Shown piece after piece: positions 31,851 to 43,221 of a stretch of 64,000 nucleotides of DNA. The notes beneath the pieces are model-generated. The model worked only from the letters and a program-made list of their open reading frames with translations. It was not told the origin of the DNA and searched no databases. A program made the translations under genes and the position numbers. The DNA is from Owenia fusiformis (lineage: Eukaryota > Annelida > Polychaeta > Sabellida > Oweniidae), in the NCBI GenBank assembly GCA_903813345.2, contig CAIIXF020000010.1, positions 24,719,740 through 24,783,739 of the forward strand, in the 5' to 3' direction. The number at the start of each line of letters is the position of its first letter. Within the stretch, counting starts at the first letter, position 1.

Positions 31851-33774
31851 CTAAGAAATACGGGCTACAGTATTGGGGTATAGTAGTTTGATTTTTCAAT
31901 ATATCACTAATCTAGCTTCTTTCCTTGAAAAAACATGAGTTTTGATGTACGTATATTAAGCTTATAAACTTGCTGATCATATGATTTTAATATTTTAATA
32001 CTACATGATACTCATATCAAAATACCAATGTATTTGTGAACAACTCTTAAGTTTGATATTGTAAGAATTTTCTGATTTGCTGTAGTAGTCGTAAATGCAA
32101 CATATATTAACAATGTTATGTTACTTTGTGTCATATGAAAAATAAATTCGTACAAAAGTGAGTTTTATTTCGTTTGTTATTCAATGTAGAATACACGTTG
32201 TACATTATTTCATGTAGGATATTGACAATAATCAGACTATCGTATTACAATACAGAAGAATAAAAAGAGATAATGATATATGCATTGACATGCGTAAAGG
32301 TATCAATGTTTTATCTAGTATTTCATTTTATCCCTCCCATCCCATCCCACCCGCTCATCAGCAATCCCCAGGAAATTCGTTCGGTGCTTTTAAATGTTAA
32401 TAGTTCGGTTGAGTTTTAAATATAAATCTTAAGCACTTTAAATCTAGATAAAATATTCATGATTTGATTGTGATTATCATTTGTAATTATTACATGACGG
32501 TTCCATTACATTCAATGCGTATCTAATCCTCATAGTTTACTAATAAATCAGTTATTAAATACTCGATTTTCGACAGGTAAAGGTAATATATCAACCCTCG
32601 GTCCCTACTATTTCTCGTTTAGATATATTGCATAACTTTTTCAGATATATCCTGTATATTAAATACATTAAATAACATTATATATGTTAGTCTCAGCCTA
32701 GACAGTATATATATCAATTTTATTGGATAATGCCATGGGCTTTCCCACGATAATGCGTAAATTCGAATGAACTTGAAATGAAATTCAACATCCAAAATGT
32801 GTTAATTTGATCATCCACCCTGTAACTAAAAGCATATGCATGGCCTATTTGCCTTAAAATACGATTGTGATTATGATTTCTGTTCTCCATATGTAAAATC
32901 TAGAAACATAACAGAGTTAAGTTACACGAAATTCAGCTAACTTGAACATGAAGTCTTGTCAATTTACTTAATCGTTGATTGATTTCTAGGTTTATTAGAA
33001 TTAAAACAACGATCGTTTCATCAAACGAGTCCTATATTCAATATCTATTCATTGGGCCTATTCTTTAAATGTAACTATATTCTTTTAACTTTAAAAGTAT
33101 CTGTTTAGTGCTACGTTAACATATATTCATTATTTTTATCCACACAACAGTATCAGAGTAAAATACAAGGTCCTTATTCTTTAATGATTATGTTTCAATT
33201 AAATTTAGTTTAGTGCTTTAAATGTAGGAAAATGAGTCGCTGTGACGTCATATCTGGCGCAGCAATTTCAGAGTCACTGCAATATATTGAAACATCACTC
33301 GGATCATAAGACTAAATAAATAAGCTATTTAGGGATGAATAACATTCGGTGAAATCCGTGATATCGTTATATCATTCGTTAATTGTCAAAGCTGTGCCCA
33401 TTCGCTACCCTCATCTGTGACACTATCGATATTGAGTCGAGTCTCTATTTTCTAATTTAAAACATTGGTATTTATGCGCAAAAGAGATGCTATGTAGTTA
33501 GGCTATTACAAAAATCACGAAATCACCACCAACATTTCTCGGTGCAGGCAGATATAAGGCCAGACTGGGCATACACAAAATGTATTGTATGTGCTCCTTA
33601 GGTTGCACTCGGGTGCTATCAACATCGAACACACACACGTTTAAGATACACAGAGATAATTAAGGGATGAGTGACAAAGGGATGTTAAAAACAGGTGGCT
33701 ATTGCAATTGATATTTTAATGTAACTTTAGTATGTACGAATCTTTTCATCAATAAAAATAACATCTTAGATTAG
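31851..33774. other. Long AT-rich intronic stretch, nothing recognised
   Basis: No ORF over 60 codons, no tandem structure and no TIRs that I could find by eye over about 1.9 kb. Confidence 0.45.
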
Positions 33775-33780
33775 ATATTA

Positions 33781-33960
33781 CCTGAGGCCCGGGTATACTG
33801 TCATTAATAAAAAAAATCAGTCTTATTCTTATCCATTAGCTTATAAAACTCAGTCTTATTCTTATACATGTAAGTAATCTAATTAGTAAATACATAGCAT
33901 TAACAACTCAGTACACTAGCGGACTTTTTAAACATTTTTAACGTATTCCTGGGCCTCAGG
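33781..33960. mobile_element. 180-bp MITE with 6-bp flanking duplication
   Basis: TIRs CCTGAGGCCC(G)GG(T)ATAC and its inverse. Directly flanked by ATATTA on each side (33775-33780 and 33961-33966). The inside has TCAGTCTTATTCTTAT twice. Non-coding. A 6-bp duplication is less common than 2, 3 or 8, so family assignment is open. Confidence 0.82.
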
Positions 33961-33966
33961 ATATTA

Positions 33967-34159
33967 CAGCTACATGTACAATGTGAGTGAATTTAAAAAT
34001 GCAGTACATAGCTAGTTCCATCTATAAAGATGTCTGATGACAAAAAGCTCAATTTTCCTTGATGTCATGGTCAATGGGACTTTAACACGTGAACTAATGT
34101 TTTTTATTTATTTTTTTGTTTTAAAGTCACTTATAGCAAACCTAATCTAACAATTATCT
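33967..34159. other. Short intronic spacer
   Basis: No feature recognised before the right arm begins. Confidence 0.4.
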
Positions 34160-35080
34160 CACTATATGCTTATGACATATTCATGTATACATTGTTTGTC
34201 TTTTTTTCAAATCAACCCACGGAAATATCCAATACATCAAGTTGAAAAAGTGGTACGAATCATAAAAGCGACGTTGGGTGGTTTACTTGTAATTTTTTTA
34301 TGAAAAATCTAGAAATATTACCCAAATTAAACTATGACTATTCAAAAGAAGACATTCAAATCTATATTATGTAAAAAAATCAAATTTGTCCGAAGCAGGG
34401 ATAACGCTCAATTAGAGTGACGAACTTCGTTCTCCAAATCGAGAATGGTCTTTTGTTGAATGTAGTCCCCCTTTTAACGTCGATGAATTCAATTTTATTT
34501 TAAAATATTATTATGAAATATTGAGTCTTTTAGGTTTCCAAATCAAAATTCATGATGAAATCTCGCGAAAAGAAATTTGATTCAATGTTTTGTTGATATT
34601 AGTTCACTGCACTTGGGGTTATCGATTAATACGCGCAGTGCAACCAATCACTTTCTCTTGATTTCCAAATCACATGGTACGAGCAGAGGCTAATATCTGT
34701 CCGCAATTCCACGTATGGGAGTATACATCCGGGGCCCTTCATCCGGGTCACTACAATGGCGAAATCTATGAATGTTATGATGTTTTTGTTGAGATGGATA
34801 TTTCTGAAAAATAAGTAAAGTTCGTACGGAAAGGTTAAATTTTCAACAACAATAGGAAGCTGTCAATATAAGCGAGTGATCTGGAAAATCTGGGCTGAAA
34901 AAAATACAGCATAAAACGAGCATTTAAATTTGGTAAACAGATATGGGATTTGTTTTTTGAAAAAACTTGTCAGTTTTATTTCTTTTTTTTTTAAAATATC
35001 ACTATTATGATGTCAGAACACAAGTTTCTCCATCTCATTGTATTTCTGTGCTTATAATCTATCCAATGATATACATTATA
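34160..35080. repeat. Right arm of the ~10-kb inverted-repeat structure
   Basis: 34160-34460 is the inverse of 27774-28075, and 34766-35080 is the inverse of 24915-25260. The piece between them (34461-34765) has CCGGGGCCCTTCATCCGGGTC and CGCGCAGTGCAACCAATCAC, with no match found on the left. Confidence 0.78.
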
Positions 35081-35200
35081 CAGTAAAACCTGTCTAATCC
35101 GAACACCCATGGGACCAGCCAAAAGCGTTCAAATTGGCAGGTGTTCACATTTCGAGGATATTGTTGGTCGGGGGGGGGGGGATTTTCATTGTCCAGTCCA
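35081..35200. mobile_element. Pogo/Tigger-like transposon end
   Basis: CAGTAAAACCTGTCTAATCC followed by GAACACC, preceded by TA. This matches the conserved terminal sequence style of pogo/Tigger elements (CAGT.....C.CTCTAATCCG.AC). A partial inner inverse (GGCAGGTGTTCACATTTCGAGG) follows, then a G-run. The opposite end was not found. Confidence 0.55.
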
Positions 35201-35641
35201 CTATATTGAACACTTAATACTTAGTCAGAAAACAATACATGTTGTTGATGAGTTTATTCTACAATAGGCCTATAGCCTACATGTATATGCTATGTTTTAT
35301 TTACATTTTGAACAATTACATTATTTTTGGAAAAATAACTCTTCAATTTTGGCAAAAACTTTGTAATACACTGAATAAGTATATGATAGTCTTGTACAAA
35401 ATCTTATGCTTATTAAATTTTACTTTCGCTTGAAAAAGTCATTCATTGTTGTTTGTTTCTTAGCACTTTAAGCATTAGCAATATTTGAGTAGATACCCTA
35501 AAGAATTTTTCATGAGTGCTCATTCGAGGTGATGCATAATCTTTCAAAATATCAAGGGCATTCAGGATGTCAGATGTATGCCTTTTTAGGAGGCATTTTA
35601 GTGATAGGATATTACGAAGTTGAATTTTTCTCTTTCTCGTG
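35201..35641. other. Possible interior of the pogo-like element
   Basis: A 64-codon frame (35239-35433) is AT-driven. No transposase motif seen. Confidence 0.35.
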
Positions 35642-36007
35642 ATATAATCTTGTCTGCAAATGTGTCTGTGTTGTCTTTGTGATTATAAAACATTTACTGA
35701 TTGAACCCTAGCTATCATAACAGACCCATGGGATATAAAACAGTTAAGACTTGTTCATAATCCAAATCAAAAACATCCAGTTAATTTAAAATAAGGATAA
35801 ACCAATTATCTCCAAGATTCTCACCTTTCTCTTAATCCAATTCAAAAACATCCAGGTAATTTCTAATAATGATACAACAATTATAATCTTGTCTGCAAAT
35901 GTGTCTGTGTTGTCTATGTGATTATAAAACATTTACTGATTGAATCCAAGCTATCATAACAGACCCATGGGATATAAAACAGTTAAGACTTGTTCATAAT
36001 CCAAATC
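35642..36007 (+). repeat. Direct duplication, period 240
   Basis: ATAATCTTGTCTGCAAATGT through GTTCATAATCCAAATC (about 125 bases) is present at 35642-35767 and 35882-36007 with about three differences. The spacer itself contains a second small duplication (CAAAAACATCCAG.TAATTT). Confidence 0.88.
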
Positions 36008-36510
36008 CATATTTCACTATAACTTGAAAAGTAGTGTAGCGATTTTGTTCATATTTGGTATGTGAATACTATAAGCATGGCACACTGTTCTATTTCTAAT
36101 GACGCTTTTGGTAGAAGGTGGCCATTTTGATAAATGGCCGCCATTTTAACGTTTTTTACTATAACTCGAAAAGTAGTGGAGCGATTTTGTTCATATTTGA
36201 TATGTGAATACTTTAAGCATGGCACATTGTCTAATAAAACTTTGGGGAGTATTCGGCCATTTTGAAAAATGGCCACCATTTTTATGTGTGTTATTTTACA
36301 AGTACGTGTGCGATTTTTCAAAAATTTTAGAGGTGGCTACTTAAAAGCATATTATTTCTTCTGATGGCAACTTGGCTAGTGAGCAACCATTTTGAAAATG
36401 GTGGCCTTTCTGGTGTGTTGTTTTATGATATTTGCGCTTCGTTTGTAAAAATGCCAGCCATTTCTGTTCGATGGGATTCGCTACGCTTTGGCGTTGCTGT
36501 TGTTCTGGTT
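36008..36510 (-). mobile_element. Pearl-like subfamily B, truncated
   Basis: Runs from a core unit (ACTATAACTTGAAAAGTAGT...) to the fixed end CGATGGGATTCGCTACGCTT, then GGCGTTGCTGTTGTTCTGGT. The ACGG side is absent. Its fixed end abuts the stop codon of the mariner fossil at 36511, so it inserted into or beside that transposase. Confidence 0.75.
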
Positions 36511-36857
36511 CTACATAATTTCCTCCATTTTAGACACAAACTCTTTGCCTCTTGAACATTCTTCAAACACATCACAGAATTCTTCTTGACTCATTTCCTG
36601 AAATCTGTTTAACACATGTGAACATAAGTCATGGGTATTCTCAAATGCATGTCCTCTTAAGTCCCGTTTTGATTCAGCGAAGAAGTATAAATCATTTGGC
36701 GCTAGGTTGGGTGAATAAGGTGGATGCTTGAGTTGCTCTAATCTCAGCTGCTCAATTTTTTAGTGATTATGGCAACAGTATGGGAGGGGGAATTGTCCAA
36801 GTGGAAGAGAAATTGCATCCCAAGTCGCTTTCTATGTAATGCCTGCATTAAGTCATG
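36511..36857 (-). pseudogene. Mariner (DD34D) transposase C-terminal fossil
   Basis: On the - strand: HDLMQALHRKRLGMQFLFHL-DNSPSHTVAIITKK, then a 1-base frameshift in an A-run, then LRLEQLKHPPYSPNLAPND-LYFF, ESKRDLRGHAFENTHDLCSH, ending in MSQEEFCDVFEECSRGKEF and a stop at 36511-36513. The second and third catalytic Asp (in HLDN and APND) are separated by 34 residues once the frameshift is allowed for, the DD34D signature of mariner proper. The N-terminal HTH half is missing upstream. A CAGGGTGTTCAGGAA-type TIR end survives at about 37197-37214. Confidence 0.85.
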
Positions 36858-37215
36858 AAAATCCGATTGAATATCATTAAAAAAGCATTAATTTGATTTT
36901 TATAGCATAAAACAAAACAATAGAAGAATTTTATCACGGAGATGCACCAAGAAAGCTTTAAATATGGAGTAAAAATCGGTTTGCCATGCTAAATGTAACA
37001 CAGAAACTACTGCAGTTATTCCATGTGCCCCGCCTTAGTGCTACTCGCGTTGCTATGCCAACCACAGAAATGACAAATCAAATCACTTGAAGCTGAAACT
37101 CCAAAAGTAAGTTTAAATATGTTGAAACTATAATCCCTGCAAATTTTATTGAAATCCATGAATAAATAAAAAAGTTGTGACATTATTATCTTTATTTCCT
37201 GAACACCCTGTATAG
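36858..37215 (-). mobile_element. 5' remnant of the mariner element with one TIR
   Basis: From the deleted transposase to ACACCCTGTATA, the inverse of the TATACAGGGTGTTC start typical of TA-inserting mariner-like elements. The intervening ~340 bases carry no transposase homology I can see, suggesting an internal deletion or filler. Confidence 0.55.
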
Positions 37216-37981
37216 AGGATATCATATGATTTTTGAGGGATATCATTTTATCCATGAGTGGATATAGCCCATATCCACTAGTGAGCGTAACGAATGAGTG
37301 GAGATGGGCGATATCCATGAGTGGATAAAAATAATAGCCCAAGAAAATCATAGAATATCTTAATTAATCATCCAAATCCTTTGGAAAAATAGTCATTTAG
37401 CTTTTCACCTTGGTTTAGAAATCAATTCAATTCTTAAGTTTTTCATTGTGTTTGGGTCCTTAATCGAATAACGTGATTGCATGACAACATTTAAATCATT
37501 TTAATGAGCACATAATGTTTGGAACTATACTGTATTCTGGAAGTTCAGTTAGGCAAGGCTGCCATTTGTTAAATTCAAAACTAATGAAAACAATAGTATC
37601 TGTCGGATATGATTGGATATCACGTTGTTTCAGTCGGATACGATTTTGGTGGCGCATACCAAAATTATCTCGTGTCGCATATATATTTCGTATCCATAGG
37701 ATAAATATAGATACATGAATAATAGATATATGAATATAAATGATCATTCCACCCTGCAACAAAAACCGTCATAGTTAGGAACGCATTCATTCTGTTGGTT
37801 AGTTTCAAAAGTTAACATGATAGATTTTGAAATTTGCGCCATCTTCTAGATCTGCATTTCTACACTAGCAGTATCATATCTTTTTTGCTCCCTCCCACAA
37901 AAATCAGTAAACTATACGGTAATAATTCAGAATCGTTTTGAAATACGCAACAAACCTTCTGGTAAAACATAACACGAACTC
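37216..37981. other. Spacer with GATATCC-type inverted words
   Basis: ATCCATGAGTGGATA occurs twice (37251 and 37316) with inverted ATATCCACTAGTG between them, a short imperfect palindrome cluster. No gene. Confidence 0.45.
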
Positions 37982-37985
37982 TTAA

Positions 37986-39276
37986 AGTCCCCATGTAAAG
38001 TTTAAACCACTTTGGCTTATATTGTAGTCTTACCCAATGTTATCAAAGTGTGATATGTGAAACTTTTTTTTAAATTTCAAAAAGTAGTTTTTGATAGACT
38101 TTTTGTTCCAAAATTTGTGAATTTATTTAAAACTAACTTTTAGAGGTCACACATATCTTCTAATTAGCCACAATTCATACCAATGCATAGCATTCATCCT
38201 CGCATGTTTTTTGCCAAAAAATTAAGAAAATCGGTTCATAAATAAGCGAGAAATGAACTCATCAGTGCATGAAAATGGTTCCGAGAAAAATGCATTTCAA
38301 AATTTTAGTTCTCATAGAAACCAATGGTACAATGATATCTAAAACATAATATATTCTTCCTTTTAACCTTGTTAGACAATCAACATTGGTTTACTATTGA
38401 AGTCTAGCATATTAAGAAAAGATTGACATCGGAAAAAAAATTTCAATTTTTTCAAAAAGTTTTTGCTACCTTAGGGGCGGGGTCAAAATATCAATGTTCA
38501 TATGGAGACGAAAGTAATTTCGTTTTGACAACAACCCCCCCACCCCCCCTCTAGACGAAAGCTTAGGTCACTTCAAAAAAACATTGATTAATAATCGTAT
38601 CCTATTTGCCGGGTTATTATTACGGTGAATTAACACACGTTCGCAATTTAACTGCATTGAACTCTTCAAAAGGAGGAGGGAAAAGTACGGAATTTATTTG
38701 AAAAATGATCGAATTATCGTCTTTATCTACCGATATTTTGGACCTATCACACAAAAAAGCTCACGAACTATTGGAAACAATCCTTTTTATCAGAACATAG
38801 CGCCAGAAAAAGTGGGTAAGTCCAATTATTTTTTGTATATCAGATCCGAATTATCGATGTTTTTTTGGTCAACGAAAGTGCCCAAAAACCCCCCTCCCCC
38901 CCCTCGCGAAAGTACTTTCGTCTCCATATGAACATCGATATTTTGACCCGCCCCTTAGTGACATCACTAATGTTTCAAAATATTTTTGATATGCTAAAAC
39001 ATTGAAGTGGCCCATTAAATATGGCATTTTATTATTGAAATAGTGTGTCCTTTGTTCAATCTTTGCATTGGTGTCAAAAAGATAATCTTTTTTGAAATGC
39101 ATTAAGAAATATTTGATGATTAAAAAATTTCAATTTGAATATTTGAGAAATAAAATGCTCACAACTTTTTTTTCAAAATTTTTTTTTTCAAAAATCTCTT
39201 AAATAACTTTTTTAGTCATGACAAACAGTAAATAAATGAATGATAAAAAAATATTTTCAAACTTTAGACGGGGACT
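37986..39276. mobile_element. TTAA-flanked DNA element (piggyBac/Kolobok type)
   Basis: Left end AGTCCCCATGTAAAGTTTAA, right end the inverse AAACTTTAGACGGGGACT. Flanked by TTAA on both sides (37982-37985, 39277-39280). No transposase. It contains a nested PIF-like MITE (38474-38954). A second copy of its left 340 bases lies inverted at 39672-42893, itself split by a pearl-like element. Confidence 0.82.
38474..38954. mobile_element. 481-bp MITE with TTA duplication
   Basis: TIRs of about 45 bases starting GGGGCGGG(G)TCAAAATATC and containing TTCATATGGAGACGAAAGT. Flanks TTA (38471-38473 and 38955-38957). GGGG start and TTA target fit PIF/Harbinger. It has poly-C inner borders on both sides. 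ORFs of 77 codons cross its right end on both strands and are not genes. Confidence 0.88.
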
Positions 39277-39280
39277 TTAA

Positions 39281-39671
39281 GGGGTTCAAAGCCCCCTCCC
39301 ACCATTTGTGAAATCGTTATTAGTAAAGCTATGATGTCCACACTTCCCAAAATCGTATTCATTTCTTACGATATGGTTAACTTTAACAACTAAGATGATG
39401 TAAGATCGCACAATTTTATCCTATAGACAACACGTATGGTAAAATTAGTGATAGCTTTTTCCATTTTTGTCCATTGGAGCTGATGATTGCATCTTAATAA
39501 ATGAATTAATCTATGTACAGTTTTCCTGATTTTCCAGAATATGTCTGATATATCTGTAGCTCCTATACCTGTAAAAGGCTTAGATAGAAACTTAACTTAA
39601 AAATGTTGCCCCCTCCCCTTAGAGCTTGTATGATTAAAATTTTACATAGGCCTACAGGAAAATAACAATAA
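39281..39671. other. Spacer between two TTAA-element copies
   Basis: AT-rich, no recognised feature. Confidence 0.4.
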
Positions 39672-40463
39672 CAGTTTCTATGAGAACTAAAATTTTGAAA
39701 TGCATTTTCTCTGAACCATTTTCATGCTTATTTATGAACCGATTTTCTTAATTTTTTGGCAAAAAACATGCGAGGATGAATGCTATGCATTGGTATGAAT
39801 TGTGGCTGATTAAAAGATATGTGTGACCTCTAAAAGTTATTATCCCATCAAACGAAGTTTGGAGGGATATAGGGAACGCCTCCGTCCATCCGTACGTACG
39901 TACGTCCGTCCGTCCGTCCGTCCGTCCGTCTGGGCAATAACTCAAATACCGTTGGCCCGATTTGTTCATATTTTGTACATATATACCCAATGGGGCTAGA
40001 AGTTCTCGAGGCTCGAAAATGGATTTTCAAAATGGCCACTCATTTAAAAATGGCGGCCATTTTAGTGCTGATTTTACAGTTATTTAGGTACTGCATATAA
40101 AACTGTAATAGCAATATGTTTTAAATGTAAAAAAGTTATATAGGACATTGATTTAGCTAGAAATGTAAATACAGGAGAAATATATGGCAGCCATCTTGAA
40201 AAATGGCTGCCTTTGCACGTCTTTTTACGTTTTTTGCTGTAACTTGAAAAATAGTGGAACGATTTTGTTCATATTTGGTATGTGAATACTTTAAGCATGA
40301 CACAATGTCTAATGACATTTTTGGTAGTAGGTGGCCATTTTTCAAAATGGCCGCCATTTTTACGTGTGTTATTTAACATTTTTTACTATAAGTCAAAAAG
40401 TAGTTGAGCGATTTTGTTTATATTTGGTATGTGAATACTTTAAGCATGGCCGAATGTCTAATG

Positions 40464-40919
40464 GTTGAAGATCACAGTAGAGTTTCCCATAGGTGGCCAT
40501 TATAACATTTTACCCTGTATCTTATTAACGATTAGTATCCAAGCCTAGTGCAACATACCACAGTGTTCGGGAGAGACTCGCCTAGCCTGCTATAACAATC
40601 TTACCATGGGTTGTCCACCGAATTTTTGAAATAAATAAACTTGAAGACAATAACCCCCTCTATCGTCAGATTTCTCAGAGAATTCTGGTAAAATCACCAA
40701 GGTCAAAATCACTCCGCCGCCAGCTTAAAATGAGATTTCCCACTGAACTCTGACATGTTTTCAGATAAATTAGGACCTACCCTATAAATATTTATTCCCG
40801 ATTCACTTCCCAAACGCTAGATGGCGCTCCAATGGGGTAGGGAAGGAGAAAATGACTTTTTATTCAGAAAACCAAATCACTAACGGTAACCGCTAATGTC
40901 CTTACTCAGGACTATATCG
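40464..40919. mobile_element. 456-bp insertion with 5-bp duplication TAATG
   Basis: Interrupts the core word TGTCTAATGACATTTTGGGTAG. TAATG is present at 40459-40463 and 40920-40924. Ends GTTGAAGATCACAG and GGACTATATCG are not inverted repeats. Contains AAATAAATAAAC. Type unknown; no ORF. Confidence 0.72.
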
Positions 40920-41680
40920 TAATGACATTTTGGGTAGTAGGCGGCCATTTTGAAAAGTAGCCGCCATTTTTACATTTGTTATTTTACATTTTTTACTATA
41001 ACTCAAAAAGTAGTAGAGCGATTTTGTTCATATTTTATATGTGAATACTATAAGCATGGCACACTGTCTAATGACACTTTAGGTAGTGGCCATTTTGAAA
41101 AATGGCCACCATTTTTTACGTTTTTACTATAACTTGAAAAGTAGTGGAGCGATTTTGTTCAGATTTGATATGTGAATACTTATATACCTTGCACACTGTC
41201 TCATGACACTTCGCGTAGAAGGTGGCGATTTTAAAAAATGGCTGTCATTTTTACATTTTTTGCTATAACTCCAAAAGTATTGGAGTGATTTTGTTCATAT
41301 TTGATATGTGAATACTTTTAGCATGGCACATTGTCTAATAAAACTTTGGGGAGTATTGGGCCCTTTTGAAAATGGCAACCATTTTTATGTGTGTTATTTT
41401 ACATTTTTTATTATAATTCAAAAAGTAATAGAGCGATTTTGTTCATATTTGATATGTGAATACTCGTAAGGATTGCATACTGTCTTATGACATTTTGGGT
41501 AGTAGGCGGCCATTTTAAGAAATGGCAAACATTTACATATATGCGTGGGCGATTTTTAAAATTTTTTATAAGTGTCTACTTAAAAGCATATTACTTCTTC
41601 TGATGACAACTTGGCTAGTGAGCAGCCATTTTGAAAATGGTGGCCTTTCTTATGTGTGTTATTTTACGATATTTGCTATA

Positions 41681-42674
41681 GAGGGCGTATCAAAAAAAAC
41701 GCAACAAGTAGTTATCTCGTAAAATTCCAAAACTAGTGATGACTACAGGAATTTCATTTGATGTACCATAAAGCCACGTCTCTACTCTTTGCAATGATAT
41801 ATCATTCATACACATGTGGTAATGGTTGGGTGAGAAATCCTTCCATTTGCACAGTGGGTCAAAATCGACTCTGGGCTAAGTTTTAGATATTGCAAAAATC
41901 AGTGCAAGGGCTAAGTGCCAATGGAAGTTCCCCTGACTTCAATTGTTGTGACTTTTTCTTTTGGAGCTACCTCAAGAGCATCTGTGCTCACAATTCCTCC
42001 ACCAGATATTGCAAAACCTCGAGAAAGAATTGCCCATGGGCTGCTTTTCTCTGCATTAACCCACAGGTGACTAGCGCTGAACCATGCATGACGTGGACAG
42101 ATGAGTGCATCTTTATGTGCAAGGAAGTGGTGGCAATTTTGATGGGTATAGGATGTATTCTTGCAAGAGTATGAGTATGAACACTTAACTGTCTATGCTA
42201 CACCTGTCACACCTTCTTCCAATAGCCCCTATGCCCCTTGTACTGACTTTTGCAATGTTTAAAACTTGGGTCCGAGCTGAATTTTGCCCCACTTTGCAAA
42301 ATTAATGATTATTCGGCCAGCCATGACTCTCTGTGAATGAATGATATTCCATTGCAATGAGGAGTAATTTGTCTTTTTGGTACATTGAATGGAAAGGATG
42401 CAGTCAGCATTGGTTTCATGTTTTCTTCCAATGTTGCATCGGGCTCCGTACACTGACTTTTGCGATGTTTATAACTTGGTCAAAAGCTAATTTTGGCCTA
42501 CTTGGCAAATGGAATGATTACTCGCCCAACCATGACCAAATATCAATGAATGATATATCATTGTAAAGAGGAGACACATGGCTTTATGGTGCATTGAATG
42601 AAATCAATGCTGTTATCACTGGTTTTGTGCTTTTCCGAGATAACAATCTGTTGCGTTTTTTTTGATACGCACTG
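41681..42674. mobile_element. 994-bp mariner-like transposon nested in the pearl-like element
   Basis: GCGTATCAAAAAAAACGCAA near the left end is perfectly inverted at the right end (TTGCGTTTTTTTTGATACGC), and the TA target is duplicated (41679-41680, 42675-42676). Removing it leaves GATATTTGCTA+TATTTTTTTGTAAAATGCC, matching uninterrupted B copies (e.g. near 36430 and 11955). Inside, CTCCGTACACTGACTTTTGC and GCAATGATATATCATT words are repeated. Confidence 0.92.
41890..42174 (+). pseudogene. Degenerate mariner-like transposase fragment
   Basis: The frame contains SSPDFNCCDFFFWSYLKS, matching the mariner C-terminal block SPDL.PCDFFLWGYLK, which carries the third catalytic Asp (here the D of CDFF, retained). 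The following sequence is decayed. No DNA-binding or earlier catalytic motifs are seen, so the ~1-kb host element is non-autonomous. Confidence 0.7.
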
Positions 42675-42897
42675 TATATTTTTTTGTAAAATGCCAGCCA
42701 TTTCTGTTCAATGGGATTCACTATGCTTTGGCGTTGCCATTGTTCTGGTTTTAAATAAGTTCAAATTTTTGAACAAAAAGTCCATCAAAAACCACTTTTT
42801 GAAATTTAAAAAAAAGTTTCACATATCACACTTTGATAACATTGGGTAAGACTACAATATAAGCCAAAGTGGTTTAAACTTTATATGGGGTCTTTAA

Positions 42898-43221
42898 AGC
42901 ATAAAATATATTCAGTCTCATGCAAAGTAAACAATGTTAGCACATTGTGAAATACAGACCCTCTCGGCAGAATATTATCTGTATTTCAGTCAAATCATTG
43001 AATAACTTCTAGTATCTTGGTTACTGTCATATTTGGAAGGCAATACCTCATTGGTATTCCGTATTTTACTTATTTTGCACTCAAAGACAGACCCAGAAAC
43101 CCATAGAGGAACCCTGTCTTATTTTTGGTGCACTGGTACACAGACATGCAAGTACACACCACAGCCTTTTACATGACTCCTGAACCACTCAGTCAAACAC
43201 CCATAACGCACAAATAAACTT
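42898..43221. other. Intronic spacer
   Basis: No ORF or repeat recognised. Confidence 0.4.

Larger units (their letters stand above)
39838..42756 (-). mobile_element. Pearl-like subfamily B with two nested insertions
   Basis: Begins TTATCCCATCAAACGAAGTT with a CCGT array (39889-39931). It continues through core units with ATGGCGGCCAT and GCATGGCACA(C/A)TGTCTAATGAC. It ends TCAATGGGATTCACTATGCT, then TTGGCGTTGCCATTGTTCTGG. Without the insertions at 40464-40919 and 41681-42674 it would be about 1.47 kb, with roughly eight core units. Confidence 0.82.
39672..42893 (-). mobile_element. Second, partial TTAA-type element split by a pearl-like insertion
   Basis: 39672-39837 and 42757-42893 together are the inverse of 38332-37986: GAGAACTAAAATTTTGAAATG ... 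GACCTCTAAAAGTTA, break, TTTTAAATAAGTTCAAA ... TGGGTAAGACTACAATATAAG to AGACCCC with TTAA at 42894-42897. Comparison with the unbroken copy near 38135 pinpoints the pearl-like insertion within AAAGTTAGTTTTAAAT. Confidence 0.82.

Noticed and set aside
24915-35080. Maverick/Polinton-type giant transposon
   Set aside because: Size and inverted ends would fit, but no polymerase B, integrase, ATPase or other expected frame is visible on either strand.
37016-37351. 111-codon minus-strand frame as mariner N-terminus
   Set aside because: It partly overlaps the mariner remnant but extends past the CCCTGTATA end and shows no helix-turn-helix or catalytic motif.
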